Shown: positions 51,093 to 61,169, numbered from the stretch's first letter. The stretch: 64,000 bases of DNA from Marinoscillum sp. 108 (GCF_902506655.1 NZ_LR734808.1:3284501-3348500), one strand, 5' to 3'. The notes: generated by a model from the sequence alone, not told the origin. Translations and numbers: made by a program.

Positions 51093-52973
51093 ATGTGCGG
51101 GATTACAGGAATTTTTGCATTTAACTCTGTCGGGAGAATCAATCTCGTGCATCTGGAAGCAGCCACAAGGCGCCTGGAAAAACGTGGCCCTGATGTTCAT
51201 AACACCTGGTTTGATGAGGTGGCAGGGCTAGGGCACCGGCGGTTGTCCATCATTGACACCTCGGCCGCCGGTAATCAGCCCATGACGGATGCCTCCGGGC
51301 GCTATCACATTGTATTCAATGGGGAAATTTATAACTACAAGCACCTAAGGACTGAGCTTCAAAATGAAGGGTGTGTTTTCCATTCGGACAGCGACACGGA
51401 AGTGTTGCTCCAAGCCTATATCCGGTGGGGGCAGGAGGTGCTCCCCAGGCTGAATGGGTTCTTTACGTTTGCCATTTATGATCAAAAGGAGGAATTGCTT
51501 TTTCTGGCTCGGGACCGGCTTGGGATCAAGCCTCTGGTATATCATGTGGACGGTGATCGTTTGTTGTTTGCCTCCGAATTGAAGGCTCTGATGGCCTATG
51601 GTTTGGACAAACAAATCAACCGGGAAGCGTTACATCTCTTTTTTCAACTCACTTACATTCCGGCTCCTCTGTCCATACTGGAGGGAGTGAAAAAACTCCT
51701 GCCGGGTCATTACATGGTGGTACAACATGGAGCGGTGGAGATTAAAAAATTCTATGAATTTCCCTATCAGGAATCACCACCTATCCGAGGCCTGGCCGAA
51801 GCTAAACAGCAGTTGATTACGACGCTGCGAAAAGCAGTGACCGACAGGCTGGTAGCTGATGTGCCATTAGGCGCTTTTCTCAGCGGGGGCATCGATTCGT
51901 CAGTCATTGTGGCACTGGCCAGCGAGGAGGTCAAAGACCTGAAAACTTACAGCATAGGATTCAAAGACAACAAATACTTTGATGAAACGCACTATGCTCA
52001 GCTAGTGGCAGACAAATTTCAGACGGATCATCATGTATTTTCCCTGACCAATGATGACCTCCTGGCTGAGGTGCAAAATGTGGTGGATTATATAGATGAG
52101 CCTTTTGGCGATTCTTCGGCACTGCCAGTCTTTATTCTGAGCAAAGAGACCAGAAAGCACGTGACAGTAGCTCTCTCAGGAGATGGAGCGGATGAGATTT
52201 TTTCTGGATACAACAAGCACAGTGCCTGGCTCATGAGTCAGCAGACAAGTGCAAGAAACAGCCTGATTGCCTCACTGGGGGGGCTTTGGGAAAAGCTCCC
52301 AAAGTCAAGAAATCATAAGGTCACCGATACCATCAGGCAGCTTCACCGGTTTGCCAGTGCACAGAAAATGACCCTCAGGGAGCGGTACTGGTTTCTGGCC
52401 AGCTTTACTGATGATTTGCAGATAGGGAGGTTGCTGAAGTCTGATTATCAAACAGATCATATGTCTTTCAAGAATAACCTGCTCCAGCTTATGAGGGTGG
52501 GTGAATTGAATGAGGTGCTGGCGCTGGACTCACAGTTGGTTTTGCAGGGAGATATGCTCCCAAAAGTAGATATGATGTCCATGGCCAATGGCCTGGAGGT
52601 GAGGGTGCCATTTCTGGATCCGGCAGTGGTGGAGTTGGCTTTTTCTATGCACACAGATTTGAAGGCAACAAGTACTGGCAGGAAAATAGTGCTTAGGGAG
52701 GCCTTTCGCGAGGTTTTACCTGAGGAGTTATATCAGCGGCCTAAGCATGGGTTCGAAGTGCCTCTTCTGGATTGGTTTAAAGGCGCCCTGAAAGGGGAGC
52801 TGGAAAAAAAGGTATTTAACCGCGAAAAGATAGAAGCTCAGGCCATATTTGACTGGAATGAAATCGCCCGAATCAAAAAGAAGCTCTATTCTTTTGACCC
52901 GGGCGATACTCATATTTTGGTGTGGTGCCTGTTTGTCTTTCAAAACTGGCACGACCGTTATTTTAATGATTAA
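51093..52973 (+). CDS. asnB: asparagine synthase (glutamine-hydrolysing)
   Basis: 626 residues. MCGITGIFAF exposes the N-terminal nucleophile Cys2 after Met removal; class II glutaminase domain to about 190 (RRLSIID, FNGEIYN, LARDRLGIKPL); synthetase domain with PP-loop AFLSGGIDSSVIVALAS near 259-275, then SGDGADEIFSGYN and the C-terminal EVRVPFLD. It makes asparagine from aspartate, glutamine and ATP. Exopolysaccharide-linked homologues share this length, but no such cluster is nearby. Its last 4 bp overlap convergent dps. Confidence 0.92.
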   Translation: MCGITGIFAFNSVGRINLVHLEAATRRLEKRGPDVHNTWFDEVAGLGHRRLSIIDTSAAGNQPMTDASGRYHIVFNGEIYNYKHLRTELQNEGCVFHSDSDTEVLLQAYIRWGQEVLPRLNGFFTFAIYDQKEELLFLARDRLGIKPLVYHVDGDRLLFASELKALMAYGLDKQINREALHLFFQLTYIPAPLSILEGVKKLLPGHYMVVQHGAVEIKKFYEFPYQESPPIRGLAEAKQQLITTLRKAVTDRLVADVPLGAFLSGGIDSSVIVALASEEVKDLKTYSIGFKDNKYFDETHYAQLVADKFQTDHHVFSLTNDDLLAEVQNVVDYIDEPFGDSSALPVFILSKETRKHVTVALSGDGADEIFSGYNKHSAWLMSQQTSARNSLIASLGGLWEKLPKSRNHKVTDTIRQLHRFASAQKMTLRERYWFLASFTDDLQIGRLLKSDYQTDHMSFKNNLLQLMRVGELNEVLALDSQLVLQGDMLPKVDMMSMANGLEVRVPFLDPAVVELAFSMHTDLKATSTGRKIVLREAFREVLPEELYQRPKHGFEVPLLDWFKGALKGELEKKVFNREKIEAQAIFDWNEIARIKKKLYSFDPGDTHILVWCLFVFQNWHDRYFND

Positions 52974-53425
52974 GCGGTCACTTCCTCACCCAGCCAGGAC
53001 TTAAACATCCACATGGTTTTTTGCTGAGTATTGATGAGGGCAATCATCATATCCTCTGTTTCGTTATCGCCACATTCTACAGCCAGCGCCTTCACCACAT
53101 TTTCCTGATCCACGAGCTGGCTCAGTTGTTCGTGAATGGCCGTAACAGTTGCTGTGTCGAGCGATACATTTTTATGCACACGAAGTTTTGAAGTGCTGAG
53201 ATAATCATCAAACGCATGAAGCGGCGTGCCACCAATCGTCAAAATACGCTCGGCGATTTCATCAATAGAAGTCAAGGCCTCTGTGTACAGTTCCTCAAAC
53301 TTTACATGTAGCTCAAAAAACCGCTTTCCTTTGATGTTCCAATGGAATCCGCGGGTGTTTTGATAGTAAATATGAAAGTCGCTGAGTAGTTGATTAAGTT
53401 CGATTATTAGTTTTTCTGAATTCAT
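52970..53425 (-). CDS. dps: Dps-family DNA-protection ferritin
   Basis: 151 residues, four-helix Dps fold. The ferroxidase ligands occur in RGFHWNIKG (His ~31) and FELHVKFEELYTEALTSIDEIAERI (His ~43, Asp ~58, Glu ~62). Members oxidise Fe(II) with peroxide and store iron as 12-mers. No DNA-binding Lys-rich tail. Convergent with asnB (4-bp overlap) and just downstream of a methyltransferase gene on the same strand. Confidence 0.92.
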   Translation of the reverse strand: MNSEKLIIELNQLLSDFHIYYQNTRGFHWNIKGKRFFELHVKFEELYTEALTSIDEIAERILTIGGTPLHAFDDYLSTSKLRVHKNVSLDTATVTAIHEQLSQLVDQENVVKALAVECGDNETEDMMIALINTQQKTMWMFKSWLGEEVTA

Positions 53426-53440
53426 GATCTTTTTTTGTTT

Positions 53441-54211
53441 TTACTTACTTAGAATAACAAAAAGATCAAGGTTTTGTTCGGACTTTTCCCTGACAAAATA
53501 GTCCTCATGTGAGATAGAAAGAACCAGTTCGTCCGACTGGTTTTTGAGTTTATTTCGGTTTCGTCTATTGAGGATTTCATAGGGCTTTCTGAGCAGTGCC
53601 GCCGGGAGCCTGTATTGCAGGTCCAGGATGTCATACTTCATGATTTTCTGCACAGACTTGCGGTTGCGCTCATGGTATTCCATCACCTTTTCATTGCCCG
53701 CTATTCCTTTCATATCTACTGAGGAGAAATATTTTCCAGCCAGAGTGGCCAATTGATCTGCGGTATATTCCCGGATGTGCCATGGATTACGGCTCAGGGT
53801 CATTTTGATGTTGGGCGTAGATAGAATTGCTTTTCCTCCAGGCTTTAGGATGCGGTGGATTTCTGAAAGAAAAAGTTCATCCTGCTGAATGTGCTCGATC
53901 ACCTGAAAACTTACCACCGTATCAAAACTATTATCCGGCAAATCGATGGGAGGAAAAACACCTGACTCAAAGCGCGCATTCTTGAATTTTCCACGTAATG
54001 TTTCAATAACTCCTTCAATTTTATCGAGTCCCAAATAACTATCTACTTTATTCAGAAGTAGGGATACGCCCCTGCCTTCGCCGCAGCCCAGTTCCAGCAA
54101 GTCTCCCGAAACCAGCGGCTCAGCTGCGTAATAAGCTTTTAGGAGCCTTTGATGGATGGGGTTGTCTGAGGGGATCTGGTCTGATGTGATCTCAGTAGTA
54201 TATACACTCAT
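53441..54211 (-). CDS. class I SAM-dependent methyltransferase
   Basis: 256 residues with motif I LLELGCGEGRGVSLLL (about 38-53), acidic motif LGLDKIEGV, FDTVVSFQVIEHI and LKPGGKAILSTPN, the UbiE/Coq5-like methyltransferase11 pattern. Contains a C-terminal extension (about 170-256) with Arg/Asn-rich LNRRNRNKLKN. Substrate unknown. 15 bp upstream of dps, possibly co-transcribed. Confidence 0.87.
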   Translation of the reverse strand: MSVYTTEITSDQIPSDNPIHQRLLKAYYAAEPLVSGDLLELGCGEGRGVSLLLNKVDSYLGLDKIEGVIETLRGKFKNARFESGVFPPIDLPDNSFDTVVSFQVIEHIQQDELFLSEIHRILKPGGKAILSTPNIKMTLSRNPWHIREYTADQLATLAGKYFSSVDMKGIAGNEKVMEYHERNRKSVQKIMKYDILDLQYRLPAALLRKPYEILNRRNRNKLKNQSDELVLSISHEDYFVREKSEQNLDLFVILSK

Positions 54212-54261
54212 GGCAATTTTTTTGGCAAAGAAACCAAATTATTACTTAACTTTTTTGCCTT

Positions 54262-55410
54262 ATGCAGCGACAGAGAAGTGGTTTTCTTATTTTCCTTATT
54301 TGTCTGGCATCGGTTTCTCATGCTTTAGACCTTTCCAGAATTAACCTTGGCTTTCAATATGATCTCAGTGCCGGCATGACCATCAGTCATCGGGTGGTGG
54401 AGGTGAATGAAGGTGTGGCGGTTTATTTTAGGGTGAGCACCGATAGCCTGGGTGCATGGCAGAGTCATTTTCTTTTGCAGGAGAGATACAATTCACTCAA
54501 GCATGATACCCTGAGTAATTACACGCTGGATACACTGCAGATCAGTCTGTCTTCCGGATACTTTAAACTTACCCTGCCCCAGTCCTCAAAAGCATTGTTG
54601 CTCATCAGTATGGTGGACCTCAACAGAGGGCTGTACAGAATTGGAGATGTTAGGATTTCAACCCCTGTGGGGTTTACTCCAAACCTTCCGCTGGATGAGC
54701 GGGGCCTCCCAATTTTTGATAGTTATGTGACGGGTGAGAGCGTACGCATAGCAGGTGAAGTAGGCGAGCTCCATGCATACCAATACCTGGATGATTTTGG
54801 GTCGGCAGACCCACCCATGGGCCTCATGAAGCCTATAGCTCCCAGCCTGTCCATCGATAGTTCTTTTTATTTTGAAGGGGAGCTGGTCAGTATGGAGAAC
54901 TACCACTTTTACCTCATTCAGGAGGATACCCTGGCTCAAACCGCCCTTACGCTGCTCAAGTGTCCTGCGTACTATCCGGAGTTCAAGCGATTGGATGAAC
55001 TGATTGGTCCGCTTACATACATCACCACTCCTACGGAGCTCAAGGCCATCAGTGATAGTCAAAGTAAAAAGATTTTTGAAAATTTCTGGCTCAATACCTA
55101 CGGGACCAAGTTTAGAGCGAAAAATGCCATTCGTGTCTTCTACAAGCAGGTGGAAGATGCTAACAGACTTTTCACGGATTACAAGCAGGGATGGAAAACT
55201 GACCGGGGGATGATCTACATCATCTTTGGTCTTCCAGATCAGGTCTTCCGCAATGAAAGCACAGAGGTCTGGAAATATAATGACGGCCCTGAATTTGAAT
55301 TCATCAGGATTTCAACTCTCTTTACACCCACAATGTATACCTTGAAGCGTGACCGCCAGTATGAGCGGCTGTGGTATTCACAGGTAGGGGATCTCAGAAA
55401 AGGCTTATAA
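54262..55410 (+). CDS. GWxTD-domain protein
   Basis: 382 residues; signal peptide (about 1-21), an N-terminal beta-rich region, and a C-terminal GWxTD domain with YKQGWKTDRGMIYIIFG near 310-326. Such proteins are typical of Bacteroidota and related phyla; the function is not known. Its stop codon directly abuts the rlmB ATG (TAA then ATG), so they are translationally coupled, a pairing that may be coincidental to function. Confidence 0.85.
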   Translation: MQRQRSGFLIFLICLASVSHALDLSRINLGFQYDLSAGMTISHRVVEVNEGVAVYFRVSTDSLGAWQSHFLLQERYNSLKHDTLSNYTLDTLQISLSSGYFKLTLPQSSKALLLISMVDLNRGLYRIGDVRISTPVGFTPNLPLDERGLPIFDSYVTGESVRIAGEVGELHAYQYLDDFGSADPPMGLMKPIAPSLSIDSSFYFEGELVSMENYHFYLIQEDTLAQTALTLLKCPAYYPEFKRLDELIGPLTYITTPTELKAISDSQSKKIFENFWLNTYGTKFRAKNAIRVFYKQVEDANRLFTDYKQGWKTDRGMIYIIFGLPDQVFRNESTEVWKYNDGPEFEFIRISTLFTPTMYTLKRDRQYERLWYSQVGDLRKGL

Positions 55411-56157
55411 ATGGAAGTAAAGAAAAATGAACATATGATCTATGGCATACGGGCTGTCATAGAAACCATCCATGCAGGAAAGGATCTTGAGAAAGTGTTC
55501 ATTCAGAAGGGGTTGAAAGGGGATCTGGCGAAAGAGCTTCAGGGGCTTATTCATGGGAGACAGATTCCACTCTCCACGGTGCCTGTAGAAAAAATCAACA
55601 GTTTTACCCGTAAAAACCATCAGGGAGTGGTGGCCTTTTTGTCTCCTGTACAATACCACAAAATAGACCATGTGCTGCCTGCCGTATTTGAAAACAGACG
55701 TGTGCCTCTTATCCTTATACTGGATAGGGTTACGGATGTCAGAAATTTTGGAGGGATTGCCCGTACTGCTGAGTGCATGGGTGTGGATGCCATACTGATC
55801 CCTACCAAAAACAGTGCTCAAATCAATGCGGATGCCATCAAGACGTCAGCCGGAGCACTCAATTTTATTCCCGTGTGCAGAGAGGCCAATCTGAAAGAAG
55901 CCATCCAGTTCTTAAAGGACTCTGGGCTTCAGATAGTGGCCAGTACTGAGAAAGCAGAGTCTTACTTTCAGGATATCGATTTGATGGTACCCACGGCCAT
56001 CATAGTGGGTTCTGAAGATGAGGGAATTTCATCTGCCTACCTGGCCATGGCCGATAAACAGGTGAAAATCCCTATCAGTGGAGAAATAGCTTCGCTAAAT
56101 GTGTCAGTGGCTGCCGCCATGGCTCTGTACGAAGTAAATAGGCAAAGGCTTATATAA
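55411..56157 (+). CDS. rlmB: 23S rRNA (guanosine-2'-O)-methyltransferase, RlmB-type
   Basis: 248-residue SPOUT (SpoU) methyltransferase: N-terminal substrate-binding domain (1-80, YGIRAVIETI), then the knotted catalytic domain with ILDRVTDVRNFGGIARTAE, IIVGSEDEGIS and IPISGEIASLNVSVAAAMALYE, the three SpoU motifs. Expected to methylate G2251 (E. coli numbering) in the peptidyl-transferase centre; the exact site is inferred from family. Overlaps the convergent mannose-1-phosphate guanylyltransferase gene by 8 bp. Confidence 0.9.
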   Translation: MEVKKNEHMIYGIRAVIETIHAGKDLEKVFIQKGLKGDLAKELQGLIHGRQIPLSTVPVEKINSFTRKNHQGVVAFLSPVQYHKIDHVLPAVFENRRVPLILILDRVTDVRNFGGIARTAECMGVDAILIPTKNSAQINADAIKTSAGALNFIPVCREANLKEAIQFLKDSGLQIVASTEKAESYFQDIDLMVPTAIIVGSEDEGISSAYLAMADKQVKIPISGEIASLNVSVAAAMALYEVNRQRLI

Positions 56158-57220
56158 ACTTCTCGCCTTTTTCCATTTTCACATCGGTGACAAACCGCCT
56201 GAAAATACCCGAATCTTCCTTTTTGCAGATCAGGAGTACATCCTCAAAGTCAGCAACGAGGTAGCCTTCCAGTCCCTGGGCTACGATCACACGATTGGTT
56301 TCGCTGAGAATGTAATTATCCTTAGAGTCGTAAGTGATCACATTACCCTCTATTACGTTTTCGTTCTCATCTTTGGTCTTGATTTCGTGCAGGGCATTCC
56401 ATGAGCCCAGATCGGACCACCCAAAATCCCCCAAAACCACATATACACTGTCCGACTTCTCCATGATGGCATAATCTATGGAGTTGCTTTTGGAGAGCGA
56501 ATAAGCCGATTTGATAAACTTCGGCTCATCGGGAGTATAGTAAATGCCAGAACCTTCCTCAAAAGTTTCCGCCAGCTCGGGCTGATACGTTTCAAAAGCA
56601 TTGATGATGGCCGTGACACTCCACACAAAAATGCCGGCATTCCATACAAAATCGCCGCTAGCAATGAATTTCTCAGCCAGTTCTAGTTCGGGCTTTTCAG
56701 TGAAAGTCTTTACCTTCTTGATTTCTTCGTCGGATTCTTCAAACTGGATATAACCGTATCCGGTTTCAGGTCTGTGGGGCTCTATGCCTATAGTAAACAG
56801 ACGTTCATCGTCTGCGTGGTCCACTGCCTGCCCAATCACCTCCACAAAAGCTGCTTCTTTAAAGATGACATGATCGGATGGCAAAATGACCATTACGCCA
56901 TTAGGATCTTTTTCTTTGATTTTATAGGCAGCGTAGGCAATGCAAGGGGCTGTATTTCGTTTGGAGGGCTCGAGAAGTATATTCTCGCTGGGTAGCTCAG
57001 GTAGCTGCTCGGCAAGAAGATCTTTGTATATTTCGTTGGAAACCACCCAGATATTTTCAGAGGGTACAGTTTCCTTAAACCGGTCAAAGGTCATTTGAAG
57101 CAAAGTTCTGCCTGTTCCCAAAACATCTAGAAATTGTTTTGGTTTATTATTGCGGCTGTAAGGCCAAAACCTTGTTCCTGTACCACCTGCCATAATCACT
57201 ACATGGATATTCTTGTTCAT
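56150..57220 (-). CDS. mannose-1-phosphate guanylyltransferase
   Basis: Makes GDP-mannose from mannose-1-phosphate and GTP. Nucleotidyltransferase signature IMAGGTGTRFWPYSRNNKPKQ (residues 9-29), then VILPSDHVI, GYGYIQF, FTEKPELELAEKFI, and FVWNAGIFVW. At 356 residues it carries only the pyrophosphorylase domain, without the isomerase half of bifunctional ManC. The frame is open up to 57367, but the extra 49 residues are unlike the family and the GTP-binding motif directly follows Met at 57220, so that ATG is the start. Confidence 0.9.
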   Translation of the reverse strand: MNKNIHVVIMAGGTGTRFWPYSRNNKPKQFLDVLGTGRTLLQMTFDRFKETVPSENIWVVSNEIYKDLLAEQLPELPSENILLEPSKRNTAPCIAYAAYKIKEKDPNGVMVILPSDHVIFKEAAFVEVIGQAVDHADDERLFTIGIEPHRPETGYGYIQFEESDEEIKKVKTFTEKPELELAEKFIASGDFVWNAGIFVWSVTAIINAFETYQPELAETFEEGSGIYYTPDEPKFIKSAYSLSKSNSIDYAIMEKSDSVYVVLGDFGWSDLGSWNALHEIKTKDENENVIEGNVITYDSKDNYILSETNRVIVAQGLEGYLVADFEDVLLICKKEDSGIFRRFVTDVKMEKGEKFI

Positions 57221-57389
57221 GTTGACTGTTGCTGAAATTAATGCTTTCTGGATTATTTTCGACAAATATAGACCAATGCTACAACCTGCACAGCAGTGTC
57301 TCTCGTCTATTGAATATCTGAGGGCCATTGGTGCGGCAAATACCAATATTTTTATTAATTTATACATCCCTTGAACGAAGAGGATATAG

Positions 57390-59570
57390 ATGGAGACCGG
57401 AATCGATTATAAACTTAAGGAAACACTGAAGCGTGTTTTCGGCTACAATACCTTCAGAGGCACTCAGGAGGAAATCATCCAGCATGTAATGGATGGGAAA
57501 AATACTTTTGTCATTATGCCCACAGGGGCTGGAAAGTCACTGTGCTATCAGCTTCCGGCTATTGTGAAGGAAGGTACAGCCATAGTCATTTCACCTCTGA
57601 TCGCTTTGATGAAAAATCAGGTGGATCAAATGAATGCAGTAGGGATTAATGCCAGATTTCTCAATAGTACCCTGAATAAGGGGGAAATGACCAGGGTAAA
57701 GAAGGAGACCCTGGCTGGTGATGTGAAGTTGCTCTATGTGGCGCCAGAGTCTCTTACCAAGGAAAGCAACATAGAGTTTCTGCACAAAGCCAATATTTCG
57801 TTTGTTGCCGTGGATGAAGCCCACTGTATCTCAGAGTGGGGTCACGACTTCAGGCCCGAGTATCGAAAAATCAAGTCCATCATTAAAAGCTTCGGTGATA
57901 TTCCGATTGTGGCGCTCACCGCCACGGCCACTCCCAAGGTGCAGTTGGATATTCAGAAGAACCTTGAAATAGAAGAAGCAGAGGTCTTCCAAAGCTCATT
58001 TAACCGAACCAACCTCATCTACGAGGTGAAGCCCAAGAAGCAAGCAAAAAAACAGCTTATCAGAATCGTAAAAGAGCATAAGGGCGAATCCGGGATTGTT
58101 TACTGCCTGAGCAGAAAAAAGGTGGAGGAAATCGCGGAGTTTCTAAAAGTAAACGGTGTGAATGTGGCACCATACCATGCAGGCATGGATGGAAATGTGC
58201 GAATGAAAAACCAGGACGCATTTCTTAATGAAGACGTGGACGTGATCGTAGCCACGATAGCCTTCGGTATGGGTATAGATAAACCCGATGTTCGTTTTGT
58301 GGTGCACTATGATGTGCCCAAGTCCATCGAGGGGTACTATCAGGAAACAGGCAGGGCCGGTAGAGACGGTATCATGAGTAAAGTGGTCATGTTCTACAGC
58401 TACAATGATATCCTGAAACTCGAAAAGTTCAACAAGGATAAGCCAGTTACTGAAAGAGAGAACTCTAAGTACCTGCTGGAGGAAATGGCGCTATATGCAG
58501 AGTCTGCGGTATGTCGCCGCAAGCAATTGCTGCATTATTTTGGAGAGGAGTACCACGTAGAGAACTGTGAAAACTGTGACAATTGCCTCCATCAGAGAGA
58601 GCACTTTGATGGGCAAGACTATGTGAAAAAGGTGATAGAGTCAGTGTCACAGACAGAAGAGCGGTTTAATCTCGACCACCTGAGTAAGGTGCTACTGGGC
58701 ATCAAGTCTGAGCACGTACTGAGTTACAACCATCACAAACTTAAAATCTTCGGTGCGGGCAAGAGCAATGATGAGCACTTCTGGAAGTCCATCATCAGAC
58801 AGACTCTGTTGAATGAGTTTATTTGTAAAGACATTGATAATCCCGGCGTATTCAAGCTCACCCCAAAGGGGGTGGAATTTATGCTGGATCCTTATCCGGT
58901 AGACCTGGTCAAAGACCATGAATACGAAACTGAGGGAGAGGAAGAAGAAATAGAAAAGGAGACCATTAATACCACGGCGTATGATAAGGTGCTCTTTGAT
59001 ATGATCAAAAATCTGAGGAAGAAGGTAGCCAAGCAGAAGGATCTTCCACCTTACGTTATTTTTCAGGATCCTTCAATGGAGGAGATGGCCACGCTTTATC
59101 CCACCACCATGGATGACCTCATCAAGATTGTGGGTGTCGGGGAAAGCAAAGCCCGCAAATTCGGAAAGCCGTTTTTGGAGATGATTGAAAAATATGTTGA
59201 GGAAAACGACATTATCACCGCATCAGATGTGCTGGTGAAGTCGTCTGGCGTCAAATCCAAGAACAAGATTTTTATCATCCAGCAGATTGACCTGAAGATA
59301 GACCTGGAAGATATAGCCGAGTCAAAGGAGATGAAATATGAGCAGCTCATACGTGAAATTGAAAACATTTGCTTCGGAGGCACCAAACTCAATCTCAATT
59401 ACTACATCGATCAGCTGCTGGATGACGAGCGTCAGGAGGATATCATCGATTATTTCATGAATGCAGAGTCTGATAGCATTGAAGATGCCATGGAAGAGTT
59501 GCGCGATTTCTATTCCGAGGATGAAGTGAGACTCATGCGAATCAAATTCATGTCAGAACATGCGCATTAA
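57390..59570 (+). CDS. recQ: ATP-dependent DNA helicase RecQ
   Basis: 726 residues, 3'-5' helicase for recombination and fork repair. Helicase core with Walker A MPTGAGKSLCYQLPA (about 46-60), DEAH-box VDEAHCISEWGHDFRPEY, and motif VI YYQETGRAGRDG; RQC zinc domain with cysteines in CRRKQLLHYF and CENCDNC (about 373-402); HRDC domain (about 530-615, PPYVIFQDPSMEEM); plus a C-terminal extension of about 110 residues of charged helices common in Bacteroidota RecQ. Ends at a terminator before purD. Confidence 0.95.
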   Translation: METGIDYKLKETLKRVFGYNTFRGTQEEIIQHVMDGKNTFVIMPTGAGKSLCYQLPAIVKEGTAIVISPLIALMKNQVDQMNAVGINARFLNSTLNKGEMTRVKKETLAGDVKLLYVAPESLTKESNIEFLHKANISFVAVDEAHCISEWGHDFRPEYRKIKSIIKSFGDIPIVALTATATPKVQLDIQKNLEIEEAEVFQSSFNRTNLIYEVKPKKQAKKQLIRIVKEHKGESGIVYCLSRKKVEEIAEFLKVNGVNVAPYHAGMDGNVRMKNQDAFLNEDVDVIVATIAFGMGIDKPDVRFVVHYDVPKSIEGYYQETGRAGRDGIMSKVVMFYSYNDILKLEKFNKDKPVTERENSKYLLEEMALYAESAVCRRKQLLHYFGEEYHVENCENCDNCLHQREHFDGQDYVKKVIESVSQTEERFNLDHLSKVLLGIKSEHVLSYNHHKLKIFGAGKSNDEHFWKSIIRQTLLNEFICKDIDNPGVFKLTPKGVEFMLDPYPVDLVKDHEYETEGEEEEIEKETINTTAYDKVLFDMIKNLRKKVAKQKDLPPYVIFQDPSMEEMATLYPTTMDDLIKIVGVGESKARKFGKPFLEMIEKYVEENDIITASDVLVKSSGVKSKNKIFIIQQIDLKIDLEDIAESKEMKYEQLIREIENICFGGTKLNLNYYIDQLLDDERQEDIIDYFMNAESDSIEDAMEELRDFYSEDEVRLMRIKFMSEHAH

Positions 59571-59597
59571 TCCTTAATAACGCCACAAAATTAATTT

Positions 59598-59628
59598 AGA
59601 CCGTCTATTTTTGGGCGGTCTTTTTTTT
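59598..59628 (+). terminator. terminator after recQ
   Basis: AGACCG/CGGTCT stem (59598-59603 with 59616-59621), extended by weaker pairs, followed by T8. purD begins 20 bp later at 59648. Confidence 0.82.
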
Positions 59629-59647
59629 GACAAAATCAAAATATCCA

Positions 59648-60934
59648 ATGAATATACTTGTGATTGGCTCAGGTGGGAGAGAACATGCCATGGTCTGGAA
59701 GATCCGGCAAAGTGCTAAATGTGATGAGCTTTTCGTGGCGCCCGGCAATGGAGGCACACATGATCTGGCCACTAACCTTTATATCAGCGTAGAGGATCAT
59801 GATGGCATCAAAGCGGCTATATTGGAAAAGCATATCGATTTGGTGGTGATAGGTCCGGAAGTGCCTCTGGTAAATGGTCTGGTGGATGACCTGAAAAATG
59901 ACCCTGCTTGCAAGGATTTGTTGATTGTGGGGCCAGGTCGAAATGGGGCCATCCTGGAAGGGAGCAAGGAGTTTGCCAAGGATTTCATGAAAAAATACGG
60001 AGTGCCAACGGCTGCTGCTGAAGTATTTGACCAATCGAACATACAGGAGGGATATCAGTTTCTGGAAAAACTTAAGCCTCCGTATGTACTCAAAGCGGAT
60101 GGTTTGGCTGCGGGTAAAGGGGTATTGATCACGGAGAGCATCGATGAGGCTAAACAGAATCTGGATGATTTGATCATCAACAAGAAGTTTGGCGATGCCA
60201 GCGCCAAGGTGCTGGTAGAGGAGTTTCTCCCGGGGATAGAGGTTTCAGTATTTGTGCTAACAGACGGAAAGGATTACCTCATACTTCCTGAGGCCAAAGA
60301 TTATAAGCGCATAGGAGAGAAGGATTCAGGACCTAACACAGGGGGGATGGGCGCCATCTCACCAGTTATCTTTGCGGATAAGGATTTTATGAAAAGGGTG
60401 GAGGATGAAGTGGTGAAGCCTACTATTGAGGGCATCAGAAAGGAGCAAATGGATTACACTGGTTTTGTCTTTATAGGGCTGATGAACAGTGGCGGCGTAC
60501 CTAAGGTGATTGAGTACAATGTGCGGATGGGAGATCCTGAAACGGAGGTAGTCCTGCCGCGGATTAAATCTGATTTTGTGAGTCTTCTCGAGGCTGCAGC
60601 ACGCGGCACTCTTGCTAGTCAAAAGCTTGAGGTGGAGCCCTTCACCGCGGCCACCGTGATGCTCGTGGCTGGAGGATACCCCGATGCCTATGAGAAGGGA
60701 AAGGAAATATCATTTACAGATTCGATGAAATCCGTGATCACGTTTCATGCCGGCACCAGAAAAGTGCAGGACAAACTGGTGACAAACGGGGGGCGTGTAA
60801 TGGCCCTGACAGGACTTGGTAAGAACATGGGGGAGGCACTTAGTCATTGCTACAAAGCGGCTGAGCATGTCAAATGGGAAGGGATTAATTTCCGTTCAGA
60901 TATTGGATTTGATTTACAAGAGTTGGGTCAGTAG
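59648..60934 (+). CDS. purD: phosphoribosylamine-glycine ligase
   Basis: ATP-grasp enzyme of purine biosynthesis that joins glycine to phosphoribosylamine. The 428 residues begin MNILVIGSGGREHAMVWKI, with KADGLAAGKGV, NTGGMGAISP and YNVRMGDPETEVVLPR at the expected positions. A TTG at 59627 keeps the frame open by seven codons, but it lies in the recQ terminator's T-run, so ATG 59648 is preferred. Single-gene unit; a weak 9-bp hairpin (60931-60952) overlaps the stop. Confidence 0.95.
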   Translation: MNILVIGSGGREHAMVWKIRQSAKCDELFVAPGNGGTHDLATNLYISVEDHDGIKAAILEKHIDLVVIGPEVPLVNGLVDDLKNDPACKDLLIVGPGRNGAILEGSKEFAKDFMKKYGVPTAAAEVFDQSNIQEGYQFLEKLKPPYVLKADGLAAGKGVLITESIDEAKQNLDDLIINKKFGDASAKVLVEEFLPGIEVSVFVLTDGKDYLILPEAKDYKRIGEKDSGPNTGGMGAISPVIFADKDFMKRVEDEVVKPTIEGIRKEQMDYTGFVFIGLMNSGGVPKVIEYNVRMGDPETEVVLPRIKSDFVSLLEAAARGTLASQKLEVEPFTAATVMLVAGGYPDAYEKGKEISFTDSMKSVITFHAGTRKVQDKLVTNGGRVMALTGLGKNMGEALSHCYKAAEHVKWEGINFRSDIGFDLQELGQ

Positions 60935-60953
60935 ATTTTAGCAAAAATCTACC

Positions 60954-60961
60954 TAGCTTTG
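60954..60961 (+). promoter_or_regulatory. candidate -7 element for tRNA-Leu
   Basis: TAGCTTTG matches TAnnTTTG, 62 bp upstream of tRNA-Leu. A TTG at the usual 19-21 bp spacing is not present. Confidence 0.35.
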
Positions 60962-61023
60962 AAAAGTCAATGGTAAAATTATCAGGCCAATATTTTGGTT
61001 TCCTGTGATTTTACTTCTTTAAT

Positions 61024-61107
61024 GCCAAAGTGGCGAAATTGGTAGACGCGCACGTTTCAGGGACGTGTGAGCTTACGCTCGTGCGGGTTCGACTCCCGCC
61101 TTTGGCA
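61024..61107 (+). tRNA. tRNA-Leu (anticodon CAG)
   Basis: 84-nt class II tRNA: acceptor GCCAAAG/CTTTGGC, anticodon stem CACGT/ACGTG with loop TTCAGGG, long variable arm (GAGCTTACGCTC), T-loop TTCGACT, discriminator A as for Leu. CCA not encoded. A weak TTTGAAG/CTTCAAA hairpin follows at 61125-61146, without a clear U tail. Confidence 0.95.
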
Positions 61108-61169
61108 CAAAACTTTCCCACTGCTTTGAAGTGTTGATGCTTCAAAACTTAGATCTTTCACTTGTTCGT

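Noticed and set aside
57221-57367. 49-residue N-terminal extension of mannose-1-phosphate guanylyltransferase
   Set aside because: The nucleotide-binding motif follows Met at 57220 directly; the extension has no family similarity.
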